From contig NZ_BMFK01000003.1 in assembly GCF_014638355.1 (NCBI RefSeq), positions 62,001 to 126,000 of the forward strand: DNA of 64,000 bases. Direction: 5' to 3'. The position numbers and the translations under genes are program-made. Below the pieces are notes generated by a model that ran no database searches, was not told where the DNA came from, and was given only the letters and a program-made list of their open reading frames with translations. This document shows positions 55,510-63,582 of this stretch, piece after piece. How positions within the stretch are numbered: the stretch's first letter is position 1; the number at the start of each line of letters is the position of its first letter. This stretch comes from Priestia taiwanensis (GTDB lineage Bacteria; Bacillota; Bacilli; Bacillales; Bacillaceae_G).

Positions 55510-57495
55510 CTATTTAATATTCGCCAGTTTCTTAAATTGAATGCGGAAATACATGTAACTTCCTGCTAAGCAGACAGACATAAATGTACAGATGACCGCA
55601 ACATTTTCCCAAATATATGTCATATCTCCTGTTGATACAATTGCACGGAACCCTCGAATGGTATACGTCATCGGTAACCATGGATGTAAGTTTTGGAAGA
55701 AATTAGGAACCAATTCAATCGGGAATGTTCCCGCTGTTGAAGATAACTGGAATAAAAGTAACAAGATAACGATGAAACGTCCGACATTACCAAATACCGT
55801 TATGAAAAACTGTACCATCGCAAAGAACATAAGACTCGCTATAATACATAGGAAGTAGAACATCGGAATACTTGTGACTTCAATCTTCAAGTAACCTATC
55901 ACAAACGTTGCGACGATAACCGCTTGAAGTATCCCTTCAATCGCCATAACTCCAAATTTACTTGAAAACCAAGCTCCTCCAGATGGTGGTAGGCTAAATG
56001 GATCTTTCATCGGGAACACTGTTGATAACATAAATGCCCCAACGAATAAACCAAGTGACAAGAAGTACGGTGCCATACCAACACCATACGTCGTGACGTC
56101 GTTATTCGCCGCTTTATCCTTTTCTACTGGAGAAGCAAAATGCTTATACGTCTCTAACGTTGTATCTTGCGTCGCTGCCTCTGCACCTTCACGTAATTTC
56201 TCTTTCAATTCTTTCGAACCGTCTGTAAGTTGCTTCTGACCATCTTGCATTTGCGCAAACCCTGCATTCGCAGCCTTCTGTGCATCTTCTACTTTCTTTA
56301 ATACTTCCTGCACTTGCTTATCTGCAGCTTCTTGCACTTTCGCTTGTTCTTTCGGAAGATTTTCATTAACGACTTGATGCGCCTTATCCTGCAAGATAGG
56401 TTTCAAACGATTGAATTCATTTGTTGTCACCTCATGCGCCTTGTTCACTAACACAGGCTTTTGTTTTTCGACTTGCTTTTGCACTTCCTCTTGTGCACGA
56501 GGTGTAATTGATTCTGTTACGACTTCCATAAAGCGTTTATCTAACGCTTCTTTATATGGCTTTAATTGCTCTTGTAGTTCTGGTGGTAACGTACTAAGGA
56601 GGTTATTTTGATTTGTTACTTCTTTCGCCTTATCGCGCACACCTTTTGCAACAGCTTCATTTATTTTCTGCTTTGCTTCATTTGAATGTTCGTTAATCGT
56701 ACGATCTAACTTTTCGTGAATAGCAGCATTCGCTGCATCGCTATGTTCAGCAATATAGCTATCAATTTTACCGTTAATCGTGTTCTTCGCCACGTCACCG
56801 TACTTATTAATATACGCATCCACCTGGTTAGGTGTTTTTGATACTTTCTCGTTAATTTGCGTATTTAATGTGTCTTTGAATTGCTGAATTCCTTCTCCTA
56901 ACAGGTTCAGTCCATCCTCGATTTGGCCAGCACCGTCACTCGCTTGTGATAAGCCATCTGCTACATTACTTAACGCAAGAAACATTTGCTCGACATACGT
57001 TTCTGTCAAACTAGTAGATACTTCACCACGAATCGTTTCAACAATTTTATCGGCAATCTGTGCTGAAATGAAGTTAAAACTACTATTCTCTTTATAAATT
57101 AACTGCATTGGCTTTGGTGAAGGGTCCATAATTGTCGTTGCGTGATCTGACATCCCTTCTGGAATATAAATCGCTAAATAATACTCGTGATTATCCAACC
57201 CTTCCTCCGCATCTTCTCGCGTCATGAATTGAAAATTAACGGTATCCTTTTCGCCTAACTTCTTAACCAACTCTTCTCCAACCGCAATACGGTTTCCTTG
57301 GAAATCAACAGGTTGATCTTCATTGACAACTGCAACAGGTAAATGTTTTATATTCCCATATGGGTCCCAATTTGCAATTAAATAAATACCACAATAGAGG
57401 AGTGGAATAACAAGTAAGCCAAGAAGCGGAACAATTACTTGCCTAGACTTTACTATATTCCGAACTTCTCCCCAGAAAAACGTCCAACCTTTCAT
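55510..57495 (-). CDS. YhgE/Pip-domain membrane protein
   Basis: A 661-residue protein. One N-terminal membrane helix (about 18-38, VPLLGLLVIPLLYCGIYL) is followed by the conserved extracellular start NWDPYGNIKHLPVAVVNEDQPVDFQG. Residues 180-450 form a long Glu/Lys/Gln-rich helical region, probably coiled coil, with AQKAANAGFAQMQDGQKQLTDGSKELKEKL near its end. Five or six membrane helices close the protein, as in ABC-2-type permeases. The architecture is that of YhgE, phage infection protein Pip and the type VII component EsaA. No type VII genes are nearby, so a general envelope role is more likely. Confidence 0.87.
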   Translation of the reverse strand: MKGWTFFWGEVRNIVKSRQVIVPLLGLLVIPLLYCGIYLIANWDPYGNIKHLPVAVVNEDQPVDFQGNRIAVGEELVKKLGEKDTVNFQFMTREDAEEGLDNHEYYLAIYIPEGMSDHATTIMDPSPKPMQLIYKENSSFNFISAQIADKIVETIRGEVSTSLTETYVEQMFLALSNVADGLSQASDGAGQIEDGLNLLGEGIQQFKDTLNTQINEKVSKTPNQVDAYINKYGDVAKNTINGKIDSYIAEHSDAANAAIHEKLDRTINEHSNEAKQKINEAVAKGVRDKAKEVTNQNNLLSTLPPELQEQLKPYKEALDKRFMEVVTESITPRAQEEVQKQVEKQKPVLVNKAHEVTTNEFNRLKPILQDKAHQVVNENLPKEQAKVQEAADKQVQEVLKKVEDAQKAANAGFAQMQDGQKQLTDGSKELKEKLREGAEAATQDTTLETYKHFASPVEKDKAANNDVTTYGVGMAPYFLSLGLFVGAFMLSTVFPMKDPFSLPPSGGAWFSSKFGVMAIEGILQAVIVATFVIGYLKIEVTSIPMFYFLCIIASLMFFAMVQFFITVFGNVGRFIVILLLLFQLSSTAGTFPIELVPNFFQNLHPWLPMTYTIRGFRAIVSTGDMTYIWENVAVICTFMSVCLAGSYMYFRIQFKKLANIK

Positions 57496-57672
57496 TCTCT
57501 CATCTCCTTCTATTATTATTTTACTAGTACTAATTACATGCTTTGACTATTTTGTTATTATGTTCATTTTTAAAAATATGTTAGTAATTATATAACTTTA
57601 GGCAGAAACTACGCAAGGTGAAGTGACTTCAAGAAAGCGCTTTAATGTTATCTTAACGAAATATTTACATAT

Positions 57673-57704
57673 AAAAAGCACTGTTTTCTATACAAAACAG
57701 TGCT
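57673..57704 (-). terminator. Terminator after the ATP-binding regulator gene
   Basis: AGCACTGTTTT pairs with AAAACAGTGCT over six bases; the T run is on the minus-strand side. Confidence 0.88.
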
Positions 57705-57714
57705 CTCTTCTTCT

Positions 57715-58998
57715 TTATTCAACAGACATATATGCTTGTTTCGGATGATTCGGTTGATCTGGATATTTTAGTTGCAGCAAACCTTTTGCTAATATTTTTC
57801 CTAAATAGTTGTTTCGAAGACCATCCGGCGTACGTTCAAGTAAATCAGCTAACTCTTTTAAACGAAGAGACTTTTTCTTACATAATTGAACAATAATCTC
57901 TTCCATCACCGCTGGACTAAGGCGTTTTTTCTTTCGTGCTAGCTCGGCAATGTTCCATAACTCTGTTTCGACATCTTCTGTCATAAATATCGATTCACTC
58001 ACTACTTCTCTTTCCTCTTTATTTATAGAGCTGCCTTCTTTATTATATGAGTTATCCACCATATTATAGGACTTAACACCCTTATTAAAGGAGCTTCCTA
58101 CATTAATTAAGGAGTTGTCCATTTTACTTATGGAGTCCGGATTTTTATTTATGGAGTTGTTCGTTTTTTCATCGTTATTAACGGAGTTGTTCTTCTTATT
58201 AATGAAGCTCAATGGTTTTTTCTGTCGTTCTAGTAAGCTATCTGGAACGTGAACAATCATACGTGTACGTGCTAATTCATTATCTTGTGAAAGTATTGGT
58301 GCGTCGACATCTTCTTTACTCCATGCATCATATATACTTTTTACTCCGTAACCGGCACGTTTGCACTGACCAAGTAAGCGGAACATTTTAAAGATATTCG
58401 GATTCTGTAAGCTACTTATACCACCTTCTTGCACTTGTTCCATTGATACAGGTAATAAGCCTGGATTAGCGAAGTGAAAGATATTCTTCTCTTTATCAAC
58501 GAGAACACCGCCATCCCCTTTATAATCACTATGCACAAGCATATTGACAAGCATTTCTTGCATTGCCGATACGATTCTTCCTTTCCCTATAGGAAGGAAT
58601 TCTTGCACTTTACAATAGAAATCATATATATTTCCCGACCATGTACCATCCTGTGACGTAAGACGCGTTGACCAACCCTTTTTCTTGTTTTCACGATACT
58701 CTAGGAAATAACGCGGAATCACTTCCATAATGATTCTCTCTTCGCTGAACATAAGTAAGCCTGCAACCGTCAAACCTTCCTTGTTCGTATCACGAATCTT
58801 TCCCCACGCCCCAATTTTATATAGAAACTCTTTCATTTCTAGACTGTTCCACGGATGGCTCGGTTGTAACGTAGCGAAACAATCTCGGTAATGCTGAACC
58901 GCAGGTAAATGTAATTCATTCAATCCATAGTGTTCTAAAATAATACTATCTTGTAAAAATGACGGGTATTCCACCACGTTATTCGCATATTTATTCAC
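57715..58998 (-). CDS. ATP-binding HATPase_c_4/HTH protein lacking an AlbA domain
   Basis: A 427-residue protein of the COG2865-like group of predicted ATP-binding transcription regulators. Residues 45-100 (LYKIGAWG...TVAGLLMFSEERIIMEVIPRYFLEYRE) and the GHKL-type ATPase part MQEMLVNMLVHSDYKGDGGVLVDKEKNIFHFANPG to GQCKRAGYGVKSIYDAW (145-226) match the family. The usual N-terminal Schlafen/AlbA_2 domain is absent. Residues 264-330 form a Ser/Asn-rich linker with a seven-residue repeat, then a C-terminal winged helix (355-410). ATG follows GGGAGAAG. The protein could be a domain-loss variant that binds DNA or competes with a full-length paralogue. Confidence 0.75.
   Translation of the reverse strand: MNKYANNVVEYPSFLQDSIILEHYGLNELHLPAVQHYRDCFATLQPSHPWNSLEMKEFLYKIGAWGKIRDTNKEGLTVAGLLMFSEERIIMEVIPRYFLEYRENKKKGWSTRLTSQDGTWSGNIYDFYCKVQEFLPIGKGRIVSAMQEMLVNMLVHSDYKGDGGVLVDKEKNIFHFANPGLLPVSMEQVQEGGISSLQNPNIFKMFRLLGQCKRAGYGVKSIYDAWSKEDVDAPILSQDNELARTRMIVHVPDSLLERQKKPLSFINKKNNSVNNDEKTNNSINKNPDSISKMDNSLINVGSSFNKGVKSYNMVDNSYNKEGSSINKEEREVVSESIFMTEDVETELWNIAELARKKKRLSPAVMEEIIVQLCKKKSLRLKELADLLERTPDGLRNNYLGKILAKGLLQLKYPDQPNHPKQAYMSVE
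58009..58155 (-). repeat. Degenerate 21-bp tandem repeat encoding seven S-x-N-K heptads
   Basis: Seven consecutive seven-residue units (protein positions 282-330): SINKNPD, SISKMDN, SLINVGS, SFNKGVK, SYNMVDN, SYNKEGS, SINKEER. Each begins with Ser followed by a hydrophobic residue. The DNA shows the matching 21-bp period. Confidence 0.75.
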
Positions 58999-59076
58999 AC
59001 TTCTTCTCCCTTTTCTCTGTTAACTATCTTCATTTATTCTACCACTTTTCCTGCCCTTCTTCTGCGGAAATATCCT

Positions 59077-59115
59077 ACTCTTTTGTTCTTCTGCAAGAAC
59101 AAAAGAGTCTTTTTG
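59077..59115 (+). terminator. Plus-strand terminator with no plus-strand gene before it
   Basis: ACTCTTTTGTTCTT pairs with AAGAACAAAAGAGT across four bases and is followed by CTTTTTG. All genes from 54932 to 58998 are on the minus strand, so it has no obvious client. Confidence 0.7.
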
Positions 59116-59168
59116 TACTACTACCTATCCCACTTCCTACTAATACAGAAGTGATTCCTCTATTAATA

Positions 59169-59183
59169 TTAAGAAATTCTTAA
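59169..59183. promoter_or_regulatory. 15-bp 7-1-7 palindrome upstream of the two-component operon
   Basis: TTAAGAA-A-TTCTTAA is perfectly symmetric and lies about 90 bp before the response regulator start. A TATAAT (59231-59236 region) lies between it and the gene. Candidate operator, perhaps autoregulatory. Confidence 0.4.
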
Positions 59184-59271
59184 GATTTATCCTTCCTGTA
59201 TGTTAATAATTACCGTTTATATTAAACGTATAACTAGACGTGTTATAATCTGGAAAGAGAGGTGACGAAAA

Positions 59272-59970
59272 ATGACGAATTATTGTGTATTAGTCGTAGA
59301 TGATGAAAAAGAAATCAGAGATGCGATTGAAATTTATTTAAAAAACGAAAATATTACTGTTATAAAGGCACAAGACGGACTAGAAGCAATTGAAAAACTA
59401 CATGAACACGAAGTCCACCTTATTATTTTAGATATTATGATGCCAAGACTGGACGGTATCTCGACAGCTTTTAAAATACGAGAAGAAAAGAATATTCCTA
59501 TTATTATGCTAAGCGCAAAGAGTGAGGATACCGATAAAATATTAGGGTTACAAATTGGCGCAGATGACTATGTCACAAAGCCTTTTAATCCACTTGAACT
59601 CATCGCACGTGTGAAATCTCAGCTGCGTAGATATATAACACTCGGTATTTACGAAGGCGCAGGAACAAGTAAACACGTAAATATTAACGGTCTTGCACTG
59701 AATCAAGAAGCAAAAGAAGTTGCCTTGCACGGTGAAACAGTGAAATTAACCCCCATTGAATACAAGATTGTGGAGTTACTGATGCTGCATGCTGGACGTG
59801 TCTTCTCCATCAGTGAGATATATGAGCGTGTTTGGAGTGAACCGAGCTACAACGCCGAAAATACAGTAGCCGTTCATATTCGAAAAATACGAGAAAAAAT
59901 CGAAATTAACCCGAAGAATCCAAAATATTTGAAGGTGGTATGGGGACTTGGATACAAGATGGAGAAGTAA
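59272..59970 (+). CDS. OmpR-family response regulator (VanR-like)
   Basis: A 232-residue regulator. Receiver: acidic pair in VVDDEKEIRD, phosphorylated Asp54 in LIILDIMMPRLDG, Ser in MLSAKSED and Lys in VTKPFNPLELIARV. DNA-binding winged helix: LTPIEYKIVELLMLHAGRVFSISEIYERVWSEPSYNAENTVAVHIRKIREKI. ATG follows AGAGAGGTG. The kinase gene overlaps its end. Regulators of this type control cell-envelope and antibiotic responses. Confidence 0.93.
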   Translation: MTNYCVLVVDDEKEIRDAIEIYLKNENITVIKAQDGLEAIEKLHEHEVHLIILDIMMPRLDGISTAFKIREEKNIPIIMLSAKSEDTDKILGLQIGADDYVTKPFNPLELIARVKSQLRRYITLGIYEGAGTSKHVNINGLALNQEAKEVALHGETVKLTPIEYKIVELLMLHAGRVFSISEIYERVWSEPSYNAENTVAVHIRKIREKIEINPKNPKYLKVVWGLGYKMEK

Positions 59971-62104
59971 AACACTATTAATTACATGGTTACTACTTAT
60001 TACGTATGGATTTAGTAACTTTATGATGGGTATACCTGCCGCGACAACTTACACGCACAAAGACTATTTTGAATCCAGTATATTTCACAATAATTTAAGA
60101 GAATTCACAAATGGATTACGTGAATATACAGCATTCTCTAAAGAAAAAGAACTAAAAAATCTTACCGTTTCTACTGAGGAAATAAGGAATCATCGCTATC
60201 AATATGGAGAATTAACGGAGCAAGTTGCATCTATTCGTCGACAATATGACAACAAAATTTCAGAAGCAACGAATTCAGGATTGAATGACCTTGTAAAGAA
60301 ATACGAAGAAGAGCAAAACAAAAAAATTGAAGACATTACCCAAAACTTCATGAGCGATGATCACATCCGTGCCAAAATTAAAGAAGAAAAAGAAAAAGAA
60401 GTAGAGCAACAATACGCAATGTTAGAAGAGAGAAGACAAGATTTTAACAAACGTTATTCTCATATCCAGTATTTCTTTGAGAACCCTGAAACAAAGCAAA
60501 TATATACGAATGCTCCTTCTGATTTCAAGACTCTCAGTGATTTTAATAATTATTTTACTGACACAGACATTTTATTTTCGCAAAGCTTCCCAAATAATGA
60601 TTCCCGTTCATATAATCCAAATATGCCACTATTAAATGGGAAAATAATTATTACGGAGTTATCAGCTACAGGATATGTTGAATTGCAAATGTATGAAGAT
60701 AAACGAACACTCTACTTTATTCAAATGATTACAGGGTTATTAGCACTCATTGGTAGTTTCTTTTTGTATCGTCATGTAAAAAAATTCGCAGTTAAAGTCA
60801 TGGAACATCATCACCCAACTTTAACGAAAGTACCAATTGACATATGCCTTGGTGCCCTATTTGTTTCTATCACCATAGCACTGAACGTAATGAGACCATT
60901 ATCGTCATTACCTTCACTATCACGAGAAGTAATTACGGAATACTTCACCATTACATTGACCATTTCGGTAGCATTTATATTCTTGATTCTTATTGAGCTA
61001 CTGATACTAATTAGCCATTTTCATCATCAGTCGGAGCCATTAGAAGCTTGGAAAAGTTCGTTTACCTATAAGTTCCTGCAAATGATAAAAGATACCTTCA
61101 TTCAGCAAAAAGTCGGACTGCAACTTTTCTTCTTACTAGGTGTTGTATACGCAGGTGGATTTGGTATATGTGTCGTCCTATTTCATCCAAACACAATAGT
61201 AGTGTATCTTGGGCTATTCATCTTAATCTTCTTACCGGTTCTGTATATATTCTTTAAACACATCGGCTACTACAATCGAATTAAAGCCGCAACAGACGAA
61301 CTCGTAAAAGGAAACTATAACTACGAAGTACCAGTAAAAGGAAAAACAACGCTAGCACAACTGGCAAAAAACATTAACATCTTAAAAGAAGGCATGAAAT
61401 CTTCCCAAAAAGAACAAGCGAAAAGCGAACGATTGAAGACAGAACTTATCTCGAACGTAAGCCATGACTTACGGACACCGCTAACGTCCATCATTACGTA
61501 CACAGACTTATTAAAGAAAGAAAATTTAACGAAAGAAGAACAAGCTGACTATATTACGATTATTGATCAAAAGTCACAGCGCTTAAAACTATTAATTGAA
61601 GACTTATTTGAAGTATCAAAAATGTCGAGTGGTAATATCGAGCTACAACGTGAAAATATAGACGTTGTACAGCTCTTACAACAAGCACTCGCGGAATTAG
61701 ATGAGAAGATTCAGGCATCATCCCTTCAATTCCGCTTCAAAACACAGAAAGAGCAGATTGATGCCTTCATCGATGGTCAAAAAATGTGGCGTGTCTTCGA
61801 TAATTTAATTAACAATACGTTGAAGTACTCACTAGAACATACTCGTGTGTATATTTCGGTAACTGAGACAGAGAACAACGTTTCCATCTCCTTTAAGAAT
61901 ATCTCTGCGTTTGAACTCGGAGATAACATTGAAGAATTATTCCAACGCTTCAAGCGCGGTGATGAGTCGAGGCATACAGAAGGATCTGGCTTAGGTCTTG
62001 CGATTGCGAAGTCAATTATTGATTTACATGACGGAGAGTTACACATCGATGTAGATGGTGACTTATTCAAAATAACCATTACATTAGACAAAAAGAAGGA
62101 CTAG
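59948..62104 (+). CDS. Six-helix sensor histidine kinase with coiled-coil sensor
   Basis: A 718-residue kinase. The frame opens at TTG overlapping the regulator's last eight codons, an unusual start. Helix 1 spans about 9-27; a highly charged, coiled-coil-like extracellular region (about 40-160, with EEIRNHRYQYGEL and KEEKEKEVEQQYAMLEERRQD) leads to five more helices between about 257 and 442. Then a HAMP-like linker, His506 in ISNVSHDLRTPLTSIITYTDLL and an ATPase domain with DNLINNTLKYS, and EGSGLGLAIAKSIIDLH. The helix-rich N-terminal half is much larger than in ordinary VanS-type kinases. Confidence 0.88.
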   Translation: MDTRWRSKTLLITWLLLITYGFSNFMMGIPAATTYTHKDYFESSIFHNNLREFTNGLREYTAFSKEKELKNLTVSTEEIRNHRYQYGELTEQVASIRRQYDNKISEATNSGLNDLVKKYEEEQNKKIEDITQNFMSDDHIRAKIKEEKEKEVEQQYAMLEERRQDFNKRYSHIQYFFENPETKQIYTNAPSDFKTLSDFNNYFTDTDILFSQSFPNNDSRSYNPNMPLLNGKIIITELSATGYVELQMYEDKRTLYFIQMITGLLALIGSFFLYRHVKKFAVKVMEHHHPTLTKVPIDICLGALFVSITIALNVMRPLSSLPSLSREVITEYFTITLTISVAFIFLILIELLILISHFHHQSEPLEAWKSSFTYKFLQMIKDTFIQQKVGLQLFFLLGVVYAGGFGICVVLFHPNTIVVYLGLFILIFLPVLYIFFKHIGYYNRIKAATDELVKGNYNYEVPVKGKTTLAQLAKNINILKEGMKSSQKEQAKSERLKTELISNVSHDLRTPLTSIITYTDLLKKENLTKEEQADYITIIDQKSQRLKLLIEDLFEVSKMSSGNIELQRENIDVVQLLQQALAELDEKIQASSLQFRFKTQKEQIDAFIDGQKMWRVFDNLINNTLKYSLEHTRVYISVTETENNVSISFKNISAFELGDNIEELFQRFKRGDESRHTEGSGLGLAIAKSIIDLHDGELHIDVDGDLFKITITLDKKKD

Positions 62105-62119
62105 GGATATCCCTAGTCC
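62098..62119. terminator. Perfect 22-bp palindrome holding both stop codons
   Basis: GGACTAGGG-ATAT-CCCTAGTCC contains the TAG stop of the kinase (62102-62104) and, on the other strand, the TAG stop of the small HTH gene (62113-62115). T-rich sequence follows on the plus side. Confidence 0.7.
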
Positions 62120-62343
62120 TCGTCTTTTATGTCATAATCCTCAGGAATTGGTTCGTTCAAGATTTCTTGAATGAGTTCCCGATACTTCTCCATCTGTTCC
62201 ATGTGAGTTGTAAACTGCGCTTTGTTAATTACGTACTGTTCACCGTCATAAACAGCACGAATTTTTCGCTGTTGGATGAGACTTTCAATATATTCTTCTG
62301 GGAAGTCTAAGTACTCGGCTACTTCTTTAATCGTTACATACAC
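62113..62343 (-). CDS. Small excisionase/MerR-type helix-turn-helix protein
   Basis: A 76-residue protein beginning YVTIKEVAEYLDFPEEYIESLIQQRKIRAVYDGEQYVINKAQF, the HTH_17/excisionase-family pattern with the recognition helix followed by a short wing. An acidic helix and tail follow (EKYRELIQEILNEPIPEDYDIKDED). GTG start behind AAAGGGTG. No phage or integrase genes are near, so a chromosomal regulatory role is likelier than excision. Confidence 0.75.
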   Translation of the reverse strand: MYVTIKEVAEYLDFPEEYIESLIQQRKIRAVYDGEQYVINKAQFTTHMEQMEKYRELIQEILNEPIPEDYDIKDED

Positions 62344-62367
62344 GATTCTTCACCCTTTCCTAGCAAA

Positions 62368-63318
62368 TTAAAATTTTACTACTTCCCATTTTAAACTATC
62401 TTTATATGCTTGAACGAATGGATAATCAAGTTCCGGATGAATTGTTTCAGCATGTGAAATTGTAATTGCAGACATTGCAACTGCGTACTTCACTGTTTCT
62501 TCCATGCCTAAGTTATTCATATAACCGTGACCAATTCCCGCCACAAGTGCATCTCCTGCACCAGTTACGTTCACAACTGGAATATCTAATGCTTTAATAA
62601 TACCTTCTTCTTCACCGTTATGGTAGTAGATACCGTCTGCATCTAAGCTTAAGAATACATTTTCTACACCTAACTCACGGAAGTATTTACCTGCTCTGCG
62701 TACATCTTCTTGGCTCTCAATCGCAAATCCACATAACGCTTCTGCTTCGTGACGATTTGGCTTAATCGTATGGAAATAAGAGATTAAATCTCTCATTGGC
62801 ACCGCTTTTGCTGCTGATACAGGATCAAGAACAAACTTTGTTGCGCCTTTGTATTTCTTCACAATATATTCAACAGTACTAGGATTGTCTGCATCGAAGA
62901 ACATATACTCTGCACCTGTAATTACATCTGCTTTTGAGTCGATGAACTCCTCTGAGAATTTATCTGCAATCTTTAAATCAACAACAGCTGATACCATCTC
63001 ACCTTTGTCATCTAAGACTGCTAAATAGGTTGGTGTTGACTTCCCCTCAATCACTAACGTGTCATCCATGTCTAAGTTGATGCGTTGTGCATGTGCTAAC
63101 ATGCTGTGCCCGTTTGCATCGTCCCCAACGATAGAGATTAACTTTGTCTTCATTCCGATTCTTGCCATGTTTTCCGCAATGTTACGGCAAACACCACCAA
63201 ATGATACTTTTACAGCTCCTGGATTTGAATTATACGGCTTGAATTCGCATTGCGTGAATCCAAAGATATCGCAAATTGATACTCCAAAAACAAGAACATA
63301 CGGCTCCTTACTCTTCAT
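62368..63318 (-). CDS. PfkB-family carbohydrate kinase, pseudouridine kinase-like
   Basis: A 316-residue ribokinase-fold enzyme. The N-terminal PfkB motif region is GAVKVSFGGVCRNIAENMARIGMKTKLISIVGDDANG, and the C-terminal signature with the catalytic base is VVNVTGAGDALVAGIGHGYM. The GGVCRNIAENMARLG-type segment is typical of pseudouridine kinases (PsuK), but no pseudouridine glycosidase gene lies beside it in the window. ATG at 63318 follows AGAAAGGAA; a longer reading adds 12 residues. Substrate (pseudouridine, ribose or a nucleoside) is uncertain. Confidence 0.85.
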   Translation of the reverse strand: MKSKEPYVLVFGVSICDIFGFTQCEFKPYNSNPGAVKVSFGGVCRNIAENMARIGMKTKLISIVGDDANGHSMLAHAQRINLDMDDTLVIEGKSTPTYLAVLDDKGEMVSAVVDLKIADKFSEEFIDSKADVITGAEYMFFDADNPSTVEYIVKKYKGATKFVLDPVSAAKAVPMRDLISYFHTIKPNRHEAEALCGFAIESQEDVRRAGKYFRELGVENVFLSLDADGIYYHNGEEEGIIKALDIPVVNVTGAGDALVAGIGHGYMNNLGMEETVKYAVAMSAITISHAETIHPELDYPFVQAYKDSLKWEVVKF

Positions 63319-63462
63319 CTTTCCATTCCTTTCTACACCCGCTAATACAATCATGCCTTGTGCATTTTACTCGCTTTATTTATTATTTTAGTATAACATG
63401 AGATAAGACCAACTATTACAAGTTAATTTTTTCATAATGCGCCGTTTTCTGCACAATTCGAC

Positions 63463-63491
63463 AAAAAACGTCCTTTACCTAAAAGAACGTT
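63463..63491 (-). terminator. Terminator after the partial methyltransferase gene
   Basis: On the minus strand AACGTTCTTT pairs with AAAGGACGTT (one G-U pair), then TTTTTTG. It lies about 90 bases past the stop at 63583; the gap between shows nothing else. Confidence 0.7.
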
Positions 63492-63582
63492 CTTTACACC
63501 CAATTATCTACTTTACTACAAACTTCACAAAAATTCACTACCCGATACCCATTTTCGTAAAAAAATGTCGATTTTCTCTCTT

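Noticed and set aside
55510..57495. Type VII secretion EsaA component
   Set aside because: Shares YhgE/Pip architecture but no WXG100, EssC or other type VII genes are present nearby.
57630..57650. cre-like GAAAGCGCTTT upstream of the YhgE/Pip gene
   Set aside because: Two mismatches at defined positions on either strand; too weak to call.
62113..62343. Prophage excisionase
   Set aside because: Only the HTH fold matches; no integrase, attachment repeats or phage genes are in the neighbourhood.
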